Shown here in pieces: positions 7,999 to 14,645 of a stretch of DNA of 48,797 nucleotides (position 1 is the first letter of the stretch; every line of letters begins with the position of its first letter). The DNA comes from a virus, in the IMG/VR virus record IMGVR_UViG_3300043331_001241, positions 1 to 48,797 of that record. One strand, written 5' to 3'. Both the position numbers and the translations under genes were made by a program. The notes beneath the pieces were generated by a model that was not told the origin of the DNA, did not search any database, and was given only the letters and a program-made list of their open reading frames with translations.

Positions 7999-8484
7999 TC
8001 ATCGCTCGCCCCCGTAGGGCAACAGCGGCACCATCTTGTTCTCTGCATAAGCACTGGCAATGCGCGGCCGGACGAGATCCGCGACGGTCTGGCCATCCGG
8101 CATCACGACATGGGCCATGAACGCCTCCTCAAAGGTCTCGACACCTTCAGCGACAGAGACGAGCTTAGCCTTGACCGCCAGGAAGAGTGCGCGCCATTTC
8201 TGCCGGCATGCCTTGTCATGTGCCTGCTTTGCGCCCTCCGCTGATCGCGGCTGCTCGCCGCGCGCGCCCTGGGTCGCGTGGGTGAACTCGCGCGCGTCCG
8301 GGTTGGGCAATGGCAGTTTCATCAGGATGCGTCGCTCGTGCATCTCGAAAGCGATCGCCGCGTGGGTCCGGCTATTGAAGATCGCAGTCGATGTGGCCCC
8401 ATGACGGCTCAGCAGGTCCTCGAGCTCGGCACGGGTCTTGGCGACCGGGACCTCGGTTTTGTCCGCGTAGCGCGGTGGCGTCAT
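7999..8484 (-). CDS. Conserved phage protein of unknown function
   Basis: 161 residues from the ATG of MTPPRYADKTEV; a strong AAGGAGGT lies 6 bases upstream and sets this start over a longer in-frame one. The C-terminal half (KWRALFLAVKAKLVSVAEG, then TFEEAFMAHVVMPDGQTV) resembles a small protein I have seen in many tailed phages of actinobacteria and alphaproteobacteria without a known role. Its ATG overlaps the stop of the zinc-ribbon gene by 4 bases. It appears to be the last gene of the leftward early operon. Confidence 0.6.
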   Translation of the reverse strand: MTPPRYADKTEVPVAKTRAELEDLLSRHGATSTAIFNSRTHAAIAFEMHERRILMKLPLPNPDAREFTHATQGARGEQPRSAEGAKQAHDKACRQKWRALFLAVKAKLVSVAEGVETFEEAFMAHVVMPDGQTVADLVRPRIASAYAENKMVPLLPYGGER

Positions 8485-8729
8485 GAGGCACCTCCTTGGC
8501 CCGCCGAGCATCCGCCCGGATTGGCGCATTTCGGGCAAAACATTCGCGCCCATCCGCCACCGATCCAGCCGGCAACTAATGCCGCATCGAAAGCATCCTG
8601 AAGCGTTTCAGCTCCAATATCGAACACCTCGGCGCAACCGGCTGTGCCGCAGACGATCTTTCGGACATTCGAGCTCTGCTGCAGCCTTGGCGCCGGCGTT
8701 GAGAGATGATGCGAGCGCCAGCGTCTCAC
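8481..8729 (-). CDS. Small Cys-rich (zinc-ribbon-like) protein
   Basis: 82 residues from a GTG overlapping the integrase stop (GTGA). Two cysteine groups, IVCGTAGC (about 26-33) and FCPKCANPGGC (about 64-74), frame a helical stretch and suggest a zinc-binding fold. It is translationally coupled on both sides. Function unknown. Confidence 0.5.
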   Translation of the reverse strand: MRRWRSHHLSTPAPRLQQSSNVRKIVCGTAGCAEVFDIGAETLQDAFDAALVAGWIGGGWARMFCPKCANPGGCSAGQGGAS

Positions 8730-9886
8730 AGCGCGATGTCCTGCTGCTCAAGCCAGGCGCTGAGCTTGGCAATCGCCGCATCGGCCATCTCCGGCTGCAG
8801 CACCAGGTAGTGCTTGATGATCTGAGTGATCGAGTTGAGCGAATGGCCGGTGATGGCGGCGATCTCGGCAATCGAGCAGCCGGCGAGCGCAAGCCTTGTC
8901 ACCGCGGTGTCGCGCAGATCCTGGAAGCGCTTCTCCGCCAGGCCCGGGCAGGTATCGGCGCAGGCTTTGGCGGCGAGCGCTCGAGCTCGGCGGAACGCCT
9001 TGTTGAAGGAAAATTTGTCGTAGGGACCGCCGGTATCCTCGCGCAGCACCAGCGTGTCGATCCGGATGAGACCGCAAGCGCGCTTGCGGGTCTTGATCGC
9101 TGCCACCCGGTCGCGCAGCGCCGGCGTCATCGGCGCATCGATCAGCGCCCCGCCGCGGCTCTTCATCTTCGCCTGGCTGAGGCGGATGCGCTTGTCGTCG
9201 AAGATCCGATCGGGCATCGCCAGCACATCTCCGAGGCGCTGGCCAGAATGCAGGGCGACGACGATGGCGTCGCCGACGGACGGCTCGCCGAGCTGATCGG
9301 CGGCGGCGACGATCGCCGTCACCTCATCCGGCAGCCAGAACACCAGGCGCGGCGCGACGGTATCGAGGGCAAGCTGCTTCGCCGGATTGTCGGCCCGCCA
9401 GCCGATCCGGCAGGCATGGCTGAGCATGGCGCGCACGACGGCGAGAATGCCGTTCGCCATGGCATGACCGCGCGCCGCATAGAGCTCTTCCCACCACCGG
9501 TAGAGATGCGGCTTGTCGATCGCCGCCACCGAAAACTCGCCGAAGCGCGCTAGGAAGATTTTGGCCTTGCGCCGATAGTCGTCCTGCGTCGTGGCGGCCT
9601 TGCGCGTATAGCGCGGCGACTGCCGATAGATCTCCCACAGATGCTCCGCAGTCCGCGACGGCCGCAGCGGCGCCGCCGGCTTGCGTCTCGGCGCTCCACC
9701 GGCGCGCCAGGCCTCGACCTCGTCGTTGAGCCGCTTGGCCGCCTCGATCGCCGCCGTCAGCTCGAGCCATGTACCCTGCTCGTCCTTGAGATCACGGCCT
9801 TTCCAGCCCTTCGCCCTGAGCGTCGGACCCGGTTCCCAGCGCGGCCGGCCGGCGCGCCATTTCAGATAGCGGATGCTGAGTTTCAT
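8726..9886 (-). CDS. int: Tyrosine-type site-specific integrase
   Basis: 386 residues. An N-terminal arm-binding-like region and SAM-like core-binding domain (about 75-170) precede the catalytic domain. Catalytic residues visible: Arg217 in LHSGQRLGD, Lys240 in AKMKSRGG, Arg325 in FQDLRDT (the usual HxxR His is Asp here), His348 in TGHS, and the nucleophile Tyr360 in IKHYL. It would recombine attP with the tRNA-Lys attB. The gene lies inside the leftward early operon, overlapping neighbours on both sides by 4 bases, and is 4.7 kb from attL rather than beside it, because cargo lies between. Confidence 0.9.
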   Translation of the reverse strand: MKLSIRYLKWRAGRPRWEPGPTLRAKGWKGRDLKDEQGTWLELTAAIEAAKRLNDEVEAWRAGGAPRRKPAAPLRPSRTAEHLWEIYRQSPRYTRKAATTQDDYRRKAKIFLARFGEFSVAAIDKPHLYRWWEELYAARGHAMANGILAVVRAMLSHACRIGWRADNPAKQLALDTVAPRLVFWLPDEVTAIVAAADQLGEPSVGDAIVVALHSGQRLGDVLAMPDRIFDDKRIRLSQAKMKSRGGALIDAPMTPALRDRVAAIKTRKRACGLIRIDTLVLREDTGGPYDKFSFNKAFRRARALAAKACADTCPGLAEKRFQDLRDTAVTRLALAGCSIAEIAAITGHSLNSITQIIKHYLVLQPEMADAAIAKLSAWLEQQDIAL

Positions 9887-10098
9887 TCGCGAAACCCCTC
9901 GAGCTCACGAATCGCAGCGATGATGGTGACAGGATCGCCCGTGCCGAGGGCAGTATGGCCGGACTCGATGGCTTTTGTCATGAAGGCAACGGCGCCGGCT
10001 AGTGCCTGTCTGCCGGCCATGCGGTCAGTGAGCGCATAGGCAGCGCGCAGCACGGTGACGCGCTCGATCTCGCGCGAGCATTTCTCGACGATGTTCAT
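9883..10098 (-). CDS. Small early protein, paralogue of the 10786-10998 product
   Basis: 71 residues from the ATG (MNIVEKCSREIERV) that overlaps the upstream stop as ATGA. It shares with the product of 10786-10998 the pattern REIERV/RQIERI, a LA..I/V..MTkAlE..H core and the terminal LEGF. Mostly helical, no HTH evident. Its position directly before int might suggest an excisionase, but the sequence does not show it. Confidence 0.55.
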   Translation of the reverse strand: MNIVEKCSREIERVTVLRAAYALTDRMAGRQALAGAVAFMTKAIESGHTALGTGDPVTIIAAIRELEGFRE

Positions 10099-10223
10099 GA
10101 GGCCGGCTTCGGGTTGCGCCACCACTCGGCGAGCTCGCCGATTAGAAAAAACGGGCCGATCAGCAGGGCGAACAGAGTGCAGACGATCACGATGGCGATG
10201 CCTGCCATCAGTTTAAAGATCAT
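10095..10223 (-). CDS. 42-residue single-pass membrane protein
   Basis: MIFKLMAGIAIVIVC and the following TLFALLIGPFFLIG form one long hydrophobic segment (about residues 4-29), followed by a charged ELAEWWRNPKP tail. The stop overlaps the next ATG (ATGA) and the gene lies 3 bases after the upstream stop, so it fits the operon. Function unknown; small early membrane proteins of phages often act on superinfection or host transporters. Confidence 0.55.
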   Translation of the reverse strand: MIFKLMAGIAIVIVCTLFALLIGPFFLIGELAEWWRNPKPAS

Positions 10224-10226
10224 CGG

Positions 10227-10547
10227 TCAGCCTCCGGACCGGGCGAATTGGCGGTCGAGCGCCGCGCGGTCGCGCTCGATGGTCTCGCCGGCGGCATGGT
10301 CGGCCGGCGCGCGCGCGGCCGCCTCCTCTGCCGCGCGGTGGGCGGCGACGAGCGGCCGCATCTTCGGCGGCAGATCCTTGTCGAGATAGGCCCAGACCTG
10401 AGCCTTCGACCAGACCAGGTGCCCGGCCTCCAGCAGCGGCGGCGGAATCCGCCCTTCCGCCACCAGGCGCTTCCAGTTGTCATAGATCCAGGTCTTGGAA
10501 TAGCCGAGCTCGCCGGCGAGCTCCTCGGCCGTCAGCGCGCGCGTCAT
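10227..10547 (-). CDS. AlpA/MerR-like helix-turn-helix regulator, possible excisionase
   Basis: 106 residues. The N-terminal 55 residues (LTAEELAGELGYSKTWIYDN, then LLEAGHLVWSKAQVWAYL) match the winged helix of AlpA/excisionase-type proteins. The C-terminal half is Ala-rich and charged. It lies three genes before int in the same operon, so a role in excision or control of int is plausible. Overlaps the upstream gene by 4 bases. Confidence 0.65.
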   Translation of the reverse strand: MTRALTAEELAGELGYSKTWIYDNWKRLVAEGRIPPPLLEAGHLVWSKAQVWAYLDKDLPPKMRPLVAAHRAAEEAAARAPADHAAGETIERDRAALDRQFARSGG

Positions 10548-10783
10548 GATCCGAATTCCTCGGCATGTATGGCGTCGAACAACGCTTTATCGGCAGCGAT
10601 CAGATCGCGCAGCTCATGCAGCCGCGTGCGCGCCACGTCATTGCACTCTTTTGCCGGCAGCACATTGAGGACACGGTCAACGCGCTCTAATGTGGAAGCG
10701 AGGCTGGCCTTCAGCCATCCAGCCTGCTTGGGGTAGCACCCGGCCATGTCTTTGACCCACTTCTGATTGACCGCATCGGTCAT
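10544..10783 (-). CDS. Small early protein, unknown function
   Basis: 79 residues, helical (LKASLASTLERVDRVLNVL, RTRLHELRDLIAADKALF), no recognised domain. Its stop overlaps the ATG of the AlpA-like gene and its ATG lies 2 bases after the upstream stop. Confidence 0.55.
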   Translation of the reverse strand: MTDAVNQKWVKDMAGCYPKQAGWLKASLASTLERVDRVLNVLPAKECNDVARTRLHELRDLIAADKALFDAIHAEEFGS

Positions 10784-10785
10784 GG

Positions 10786-10998
10786 CTAAACCTCGAAGCC
10801 TTCCAGGTCCTGCAGCGAGCGGGCGATGTCTGGGATGTTCCCGCTCGCTGCGGCCCTATGCGCGGTCTCAAGCGCATCGGTCATCAGCAGGATCGCCGGC
10901 GCAGCGAGGACCCGGCGATCTCCCATAAGCAGGCGGTACCGTTCGCGGATCGCCGCGATCCGCTCGATCTGCCGGGTCAATGCATCCATCCCGGTCAT
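10786..10998 (-). CDS. Small early protein, paralogue of the 9883-10098 product
   Basis: 70 residues from MTGMDALTRQIERI; the inner ATG at MDAL is an alternative. Shares REIERV/RQIERI, the LLMTDALETAHRA core and the C-terminal LEGF with the gene at 9883-10098, which marks an internal duplication separated by three other genes. Overlaps the upstream gene by 4 bases. Confidence 0.55.
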   Translation of the reverse strand: MTGMDALTRQIERIAAIRERYRLLMGDRRVLAAPAILLMTDALETAHRAAASGNIPDIARSLQDLEGFEV

Positions 10999-11225
10999 CG
11001 CTTCACCTCGCTCGTGCAGATCCCGCGCGCCACGCAGAAGCCGCTCTGGCCGTCGTTAAAGCCCCAGGCGATGCCGCCGCCCGGGTGCGGATAGGCATAG
11101 GCCTCACCGCCGTCGGCCAGCATCTCGGTCCGCCGGCCGCCATGCGCCCGCACCAGCGCTGCGACGCGGCGGCAGGCTTCGACCTCCGCCCCGGTGAGTT
11201 TCCGGCCGGTCGCTGTGCAGCTCAT
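10995..11225 (-). CDS. Small early protein, unknown function
   Basis: 76 residues from MSCTATGRKLTGAEVEACRR, chosen because its ATG overlaps the upstream stop as ATGA. A helical first half is followed by a Gly/Tyr-rich segment (AYAYPHPGGGIAWGF). No family recognised. Confidence 0.5.
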   Translation of the reverse strand: MSCTATGRKLTGAEVEACRRVAALVRAHGGRRTEMLADGGEAYAYPHPGGGIAWGFNDGQSGFCVARGICTSEVKR

Positions 11226-11533
11226 CGCGGGCCCTCCCTGACAGCGAAGCCAAAAGCCTGCGGGAAGGTTTCGATGAGCTGGCGGCCCTCGTCGGTCAGT
11301 CTGGCGCGGCCGCCGGCGCGGTGGAGCTGCAGCAGGCCTTTGCGCTCGAGCGCATAGACGGCCATCGGGCCGCGCCGCCACGGTCGGCAATAGGCGCGCA
11401 CCATCCAGCCGTCGCCGTGCAGCTTGGCGTTATAGGCGGCCCGCAGCGCCTCGACCTGGGTTGCGGTGAGCCGCCAGCCGGCGTCGAAAAGGCCGACCGG
11501 AATGGCGGCCGGCGTGAGGATGACGTCGCTCAC
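11222..11533 (-). CDS. Small winged-helix-like early protein
   Basis: 103 residues from a GTG that overlaps the upstream stop (GTGA) and has GGGGGG 4 bases before it; an ATG 4 codons upstream is less well placed. The C-terminal part (YALERKGLLQLHRAGGRARL, then TDEGRQLIE) has the recognition-helix plus wing look of a winged helix. Function unknown. Confidence 0.5.
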   Translation of the reverse strand: MSDVILTPAAIPVGLFDAGWRLTATQVEALRAAYNAKLHGDGWMVRAYCRPWRRGPMAVYALERKGLLQLHRAGGRARLTDEGRQLIETFPQAFGFAVREGPR

Positions 11534-11664
11534 ATCGCCCCCCATTTGTTGGCGATGCAGATCAGGCCGGTCCAGAAGATGACCACCACGCCGACGGTGA
11601 TGACCGCAGTAACCGCGAAGACGGCGACCGCCGCCACGCGTTGGCGGAAGGGGCGCTCAGCCAT
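11530..11664 (-). CDS. 44-residue single-pass membrane protein
   Basis: Starts MAERPFRQRV, followed by a hydrophobic helix (VAVFAVTAVITVGVVVIFW, about residues 11-29) and a short LICIANKWGAM end. The positive N-terminus suggests N-in orientation. It overlaps the genes on both sides and is the second tiny membrane protein of the early operon. Confidence 0.5.
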   Translation of the reverse strand: MAERPFRQRVAAVAVFAVTAVITVGVVVIFWTGLICIANKWGAM

Positions 11665-11923
11665 TGTCCGGCCTCCGGTCGCAGGCGACGGCGATGGCGC
11701 GCGGATCGTCGGCACGGCCGTAGACGGTCACAACCGTGACCTTGCCGCACTTGCCGCATGTCAGGGACCAGACGCCGCAGCGCGGCGCACGCTGCAGCGG
11801 CGTGACGCAATGCATGTCGGCCTCGGGGTTCTCGATCAGAGCGACACCCTCGGGCCAGGCTGCGTCTGGAGGCGACTGGCTCTCGTGCTCGGCGTCGATG
11901 AATTCGATGGTGAACTTGCTCAT
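11657..11923 (-). CDS. Small early protein with a CxxC pair
   Basis: 88 residues from MSKFTIEFIDAEHE, whose ATG overlaps the upstream stop. Cysteines at CVTPLQRAPRCG and LTCGKCGKVT could bind zinc. I do not recognise a family. Confidence 0.5.
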   Translation of the reverse strand: MSKFTIEFIDAEHESQSPPDAAWPEGVALIENPEADMHCVTPLQRAPRCGVWSLTCGKCGKVTVVTVYGRADDPRAIAVACDRRPDNG

Positions 11924-12249
11924 AGCGCGGTCGCCTCCGGCGCGGCAGCGGCCAGGCGCAGGCGCTCGAAGGCGTCGATCCGGCGCTGATCGGCGAGGCG
12001 GCGCTCCGTGGACGGGGTGTCGGCGTCGAGCCGCTCGATCAGCGAATGCAGGTACGTCCTGGCCGCCTCGGCATCGAGCTTGTAGAGCGCCCCGGCATAG
12101 AGCGTCATCGCCCGGTCGACAAAGCCGAACTCGTTCTGGCGCATCTCGCGCGCCCATTTCTCGCTGGCTTCGTAGAGCATTGCGCCGACGGTGGCGCTGA
12201 GCTCGAGCTGGCCCATCAGCAGGCCGAACAGCCGCGGGTCGCAGCTCAT
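11920..12249 (-). CDS. Small helical early protein, unknown function
   Basis: 109 residues from MSCDPRLFGLLMGQLELS, ATG overlapping the upstream stop. Largely alpha-helical and charged with no membrane segment or known motif. Second gene after the leftward early promoter. Confidence 0.5.
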   Translation of the reverse strand: MSCDPRLFGLLMGQLELSATVGAMLYEASEKWAREMRQNEFGFVDRAMTLYAGALYKLDAEAARTYLHSLIERLDADTPSTERRLADQRRIDAFERLRLAAAAPEATAL

Positions 12250-12536
12250 GACGCGCCTCCGAGCCGGGCGGCCTCGGCCTCCAGGAAATCCTGCGCATCG
12301 CCGAGCTCGCGGAAGAACTTCCGCTTGGCAGCGAAGGGCTGGTCCTTGCGGTAGATGCTGGCCTTCCAGCACGGCACGTCGCCGGCCCGCGCCGCGCGAA
12401 TTTCGAAGAGGCGCTCGCCGAAGCTGGCGACGAAATGGCTGCCGCGTTTGAATGACGTGAAAGTCAGATAACGGAACGGGCCGGATGCGCCGAGATCCAG
12501 ATCGGCCTGGCCGCCGGCGGCCTCAACATATGCCAT
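12246..12536 (-). CDS. First gene of the leftward early operon, unknown function
   Basis: 96 residues. The ATG has GGGAGA 6 bases upstream. The protein mixes beta-like segments (FRYLTFTSFKRGSHFVASFG) with a C-terminal helix (FFRELGDAQDFLEAEAARL). It is the promoter-proximal gene of the operon driven from about 12637-12665. No family recognised. Confidence 0.55.
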   Translation of the reverse strand: MAYVEAAGGQADLDLGASGPFRYLTFTSFKRGSHFVASFGERLFEIRAARAGDVPCWKASIYRKDQPFAAKRKFFRELGDAQDFLEAEAARLGGAS

Positions 12537-12572
12537 GGATGTCTCCCTCGATGAGGGGCCGGACCCGCGGGA

Positions 12573-12608
12573 GGCCGGACGCGTGGAGAGAAAATGGCGC
12601 GTCCGGCC
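12573..12608. repeat. Strong hairpin in the leader of the leftward early operon
   Basis: GGCCGGACGCG at 12573-12583 and its exact reverse complement at 12598-12608 enclose 14 bases. It falls between the early promoter and the first gene, so it would fold in the 5' leader RNA. Attenuation or antitermination is possible. The base run after it is not T-rich on either strand. Confidence 0.45.
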
Positions 12609-12636
12609 CTCAAGGTCTCAGGCCCTGAGGGAGGCA

Positions 12637-12665
12637 AGCTAATTCAAAAATTTTGGATTAGTCAA
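12637..12665 (-). promoter_or_regulatory. Leftward early promoter (PL-like) with operator in the spacer
   Basis: On the minus strand TTGACT (12665-12660), 17 bases, then TTAGCT (12642-12637). The repressor-type 15-mer ATTCAAAAATTTTGG lies at 12642-12656, filling the spacer. Bound repressor would block RNA polymerase directly. It drives the operon starting at 12536. Confidence 0.6.
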
Positions 12666-12671
12666 GGCAGT

Positions 12672-12688
12672 ATTTCAAAATCTTTGGA
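12672..12688. promoter_or_regulatory. Second, degenerate operator copy at the left promoter
   Basis: ATTTCAAAATCTTTGGA is a near match to the operator 15-mer and begins 15 bases upstream of the first copy's end. It lies just upstream of the -35 of the leftward promoter and could support cooperative binding. Confidence 0.4.
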
Positions 12689-12726
12689 AACAGGTGCCTT
12701 ATTATGTCCTCAAATTGGGGAATCGG

Positions 12727-13026
12727 TCACTTTGATGAGAGGTCTGAGCCGATTTGATCAACCAATTGTTTCGCAAGGCTATATGGTAATCTCGATGGGT
12801 CACCCTCATAGATCCAGTCAAGCGTTAGATCATAGGTGTCACAAAGAGCAAAAGCGTAATCAAGTCTTGGCTGACTAACGCCTTTTTCATAATTGTTATA
12901 GGTACTGACGCTAATTCCGGCTTTTTTGGCAAATTCCGATTGATTTAAACCAATAGCTAGCCTGGTTGCGACTAATCTTTTTCCTATCGCCGCGGGAGTT
13001 CTATTTTCGCGCTTATCTTTCGCCAT
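12727..13026 (-). CDS. Short cI-like repressor (XRE helix-turn-helix)
   Basis: 99 residues. The HTH_3 domain spans about 13-72: RLVATRLAIGLNQSEFAKKA, GISVSTYNNYEKG, PRLDYAFALCDTYDLTLDWI. No C-terminal S24 peptidase domain follows, so RecA-driven self-cleavage, as in lambda CI, is not expected. The gene is divergent from the Cro-like gene and lies between two operator regions (12642-12688 and 13043-13101). No clear RBS precedes the ATG, and the predicted transcript start is only a few bases upstream. Confidence 0.8.
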   Translation of the reverse strand: MAKDKRENRTPAAIGKRLVATRLAIGLNQSEFAKKAGISVSTYNNYEKGVSQPRLDYAFALCDTYDLTLDWIYEGDPSRLPYSLAKQLVDQIGSDLSSK

Positions 13027-13037
13027 GGCCCATTTTG

Positions 13038-13065
13038 GCGTTATTCAAAAATTTTGGCATTCCAA
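13038..13065 (-). promoter_or_regulatory. Repressor promoter with operator in the spacer
   Basis: On the minus strand TTGGAA (13065-13060), 16 bases, TAACGC (13043-13038). The operator 15-mer ATTCAAAAATTTTGG at 13043-13057 lies in the spacer, so the repressor would control its own synthesis. The -10 is weak. Confidence 0.45.
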
Positions 13066-13077
13066 GCGATTCATGGC

Positions 13078-13106
13078 TTGACCGCTCCAAAATTTTTGAA
13101 TTAGGG
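13078..13106 (+). promoter_or_regulatory. Rightward early promoter (PR-like) with operator in the spacer
   Basis: TTGACC (13078-13083), 17 bases, TTAGGG (13101-13106). The spacer holds the third 15-mer operator in inverted orientation (13087-13101). The layout is the same as at the leftward promoter. The predicted start is at or next to the ATG at 13114. Confidence 0.55.
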
Positions 13107-13113
13107 TCACGGC

Positions 13114-13476
13114 ATGGCATACGAATCACAGCTGACAAGTGTCGCCGAAGTCATTGATGCATTCGGGGGTCCGAAGGCGATGTGCAAGCTTTTCGGCGGC
13201 GGACCGAGCCGATTTTCCAATTACAAGGCGAATGGCAGATTCCCGAACGCTATGCGCATGCCGATCTACGTCGAGGCAGCGCGGCGTGGGCTGCGAATTG
13301 CTCCGGAGCTCGTTGGCATGCCGCCGGAGATTGCTGAACTCATCCAGACACCCAACGCCGGTGGTCCGAACGAAGCCCTCGCCCAGGACCAAGCGCGTGA
13401 CAGCCGGGAGAGCACCGGAAATGCGGGGAATGCCGCCGGTCCCATAACGACGGGCGGATCGGACCGCGCCGCTTAG
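13114..13476 (+). CDS. Cro/YdaS-like antirepressor-type regulator
   Basis: 120 residues. The N-terminal part (SVAEVIDAFGGPKAMCKLFG, then PSRFSNYKANGRFP) resembles the YdaS/Cro HTH that recognises phage operators. RGLRIAPELVGMPPEI follows, and the tail from about 80 on is polar and Gly/Ala-rich, probably disordered. It is the first gene of the rightward early operon and faces the repressor gene, so it should act as the lytic switch protein. Confidence 0.7.
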   Translation: MAYESQLTSVAEVIDAFGGPKAMCKLFGGGPSRFSNYKANGRFPNAMRMPIYVEAARRGLRIAPELVGMPPEIAELIQTPNAGGPNEALAQDQARDSRESTGNAGNAAGPITTGGSDRAA

Positions 13477-13512
13477 CCTCTGCGCAATGAGGTGACGCGG
13501 CGCGGTCTTTCT
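13462..13512 (+). terminator. Possible intrinsic terminator overlapping the end of the Cro-like gene
   Basis: GACCGCGCCGC at 13462-13472 pairs exactly with GCGGCGCGGTC at 13497-13507, with an inner CCTC/GAGG stem in the loop, followed by TTTCT. The position resembles tR1 of lambdoid phages. The T run is short, so termination may be partial. Confidence 0.5.
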
Positions 13513-13656
13513 GACGGGCCTGAGACGGAGAGAAGCATGCAAACGATCAACTGACATCGCCGGCGCAGCGGCCTCGCCCTCCCAGAACGGGGCCAGGCTG
13601 CCGCCTCTTCTGCCGCAGGGGCGCGCTGGCGCGCTTCTTCGGGAGGGGAGCCGATA

Positions 13657-13773
13657 GTGTCCCAACACAAACGACTAAACCCACGGCGATCTGCACCGGA
13701 TCGCGATGGCTCTCCTCCATTCGTCCGTTGCGTCCAGCGTCACCCCGTAATCCCCGCGTCAGACCTCAACTAG
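13657..13773 (+). CDS. Small basic 38-residue protein, GTG start
   Basis: GTG at 13657 follows GGGAGGGGAG at ideal spacing and opens 38 codons (VSQHKRLNPRRSAPDRD...) to TAG at 13773, 10 bases before the next ATG. The ribosome site supports it more than the sequence, which has no known relatives to me. The 180 bases upstream of it hold only a five-codon frame (ATG at 13537) behind GGAGAG. Confidence 0.4.
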   Translation: MSQHKRLNPRRSAPDRDGSPPFVRCVQRHPVIPASDLN

Positions 13774-13783
13774 GGATGTGGCC

Positions 13784-14119
13784 ATGGCCCGCGCCTATGA
13801 CCGTCTCGCCGAAATCGCCCGCGTCTTCGCGGCGACCGCCGACTATGAGACGGCCGTGGAGAGCGTGGCGAAGGCGCTCAAGGTGCCGACGGCCGAGCTG
13901 CGCCGCCGCTGTCAGCGCCGACCGGACCTCGTCAATCTGAAGCGCCAGGTGCTCTATCTGGCGGTGATGCGCGGCCATTCGCGCCGGCGCATCGGCAAGA
14001 TCACCGGCCTCTCCCATGAGGCCGTGGCGCGGGCCTGCAGAGTGATCGAAGACGCGCGCGACGATCCCGAGCTCGACCGGCTGCTGGACGAGCTCGAGCT
14101 GGAAGCCAAAGGCGTTTGA
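13784..14119 (+). CDS. DnaA-domain-IV-like helix-turn-helix protein
   Basis: 111 residues from the ATG with AGGGA 7 bases upstream. The segment from about 57 (LKRQVLYLAVMRGHSRRRIG, then KITGLSHEAVARACRVIE) has the basic loop and HTH arrangement of DnaA domain IV, which binds DnaA boxes; the N-terminal 50 residues add a second helical region. No AAA+ domain is present. It precedes the replication genes and may recognise the phage origin or host DnaA boxes. Confidence 0.55.
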   Translation: MARAYDRLAEIARVFAATADYETAVESVAKALKVPTAELRRRCQRRPDLVNLKRQVLYLAVMRGHSRRRIGKITGLSHEAVARACRVIEDARDDPELDRLLDELELEAKGV

Positions 14120-14147
14120 GCGAAGAGAGAGAGCAAGGAGAACGACG

Positions 14148-14642
14148 ATGTCATTGCAGATGGGAACCCCCAGCGGAGGGCTCGGAGGCCTTTGGGCGAA
14201 GGTGACGCGGCGGCAGCAGCCGATGCCGCCGGCCGCGCAACCGGCACGGCCGCGGGAGGTCATTTCGGGGGACGCTATGCGGCGTCCGGAGCCACAGCCG
14301 GCGCATCCGCGGCGTGATCCCGCGGCCACCGCGCCGCACCTCAATCGCAAGCCTGACCCGATCTCCCAAGACCGCGCCGCCCACGCCCAGGAGAAGCGGC
14401 GCGGAGAGATCCGCGCTGATGAGCTTTTCGGCTTCTGGGCCAATCACATCAGCGCCGGAGACTACGCTTACCGGGTGCTGAAAAGCGAATTCGACGAGAA
14501 CTGCGCCGACGCCAAGATCGCGCCGGTGTCCGACCGGCAGATGGCCCTCTGGCTGCAGGCCCGTGGCGGCGTGAAGTACCGGACCGGCAAGCAGAAGATC
14601 ACCATGTACAAAATGCCCCGTCGGCTTCGCGCCGCCGCCTGA
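14148..14642 (+). CDS. Replication-region protein with a C-terminal winged-helix-like domain
   Basis: 164 residues; AAGGAGAACGACG directly precedes the ATG. The first 85 residues are Pro/Arg-rich and probably disordered. The C-terminal part (YRVLKSEFDENCADAKIAPV, SDRQMALWLQARGGVKY, KQKITMYKM) resembles the winged helix found at the ends of phage primase-helicases. It may be a loader or primer-binding partner of the helicase encoded downstream. Confidence 0.5.
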   Translation: MSLQMGTPSGGLGGLWAKVTRRQQPMPPAAQPARPREVISGDAMRRPEPQPAHPRRDPAATAPHLNRKPDPISQDRAAHAQEKRRGEIRADELFGFWANHISAGDYAYRVLKSEFDENCADAKIAPVSDRQMALWLQARGGVKYRTGKQKITMYKMPRRLRAAA

Positions 14643-14645
14643 GCA

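Noticed and set aside
12727-13026. RecA-cleavable lambda-type CI
   Set aside because: The protein has 99 residues with only an HTH domain and no S24 peptidase domain.
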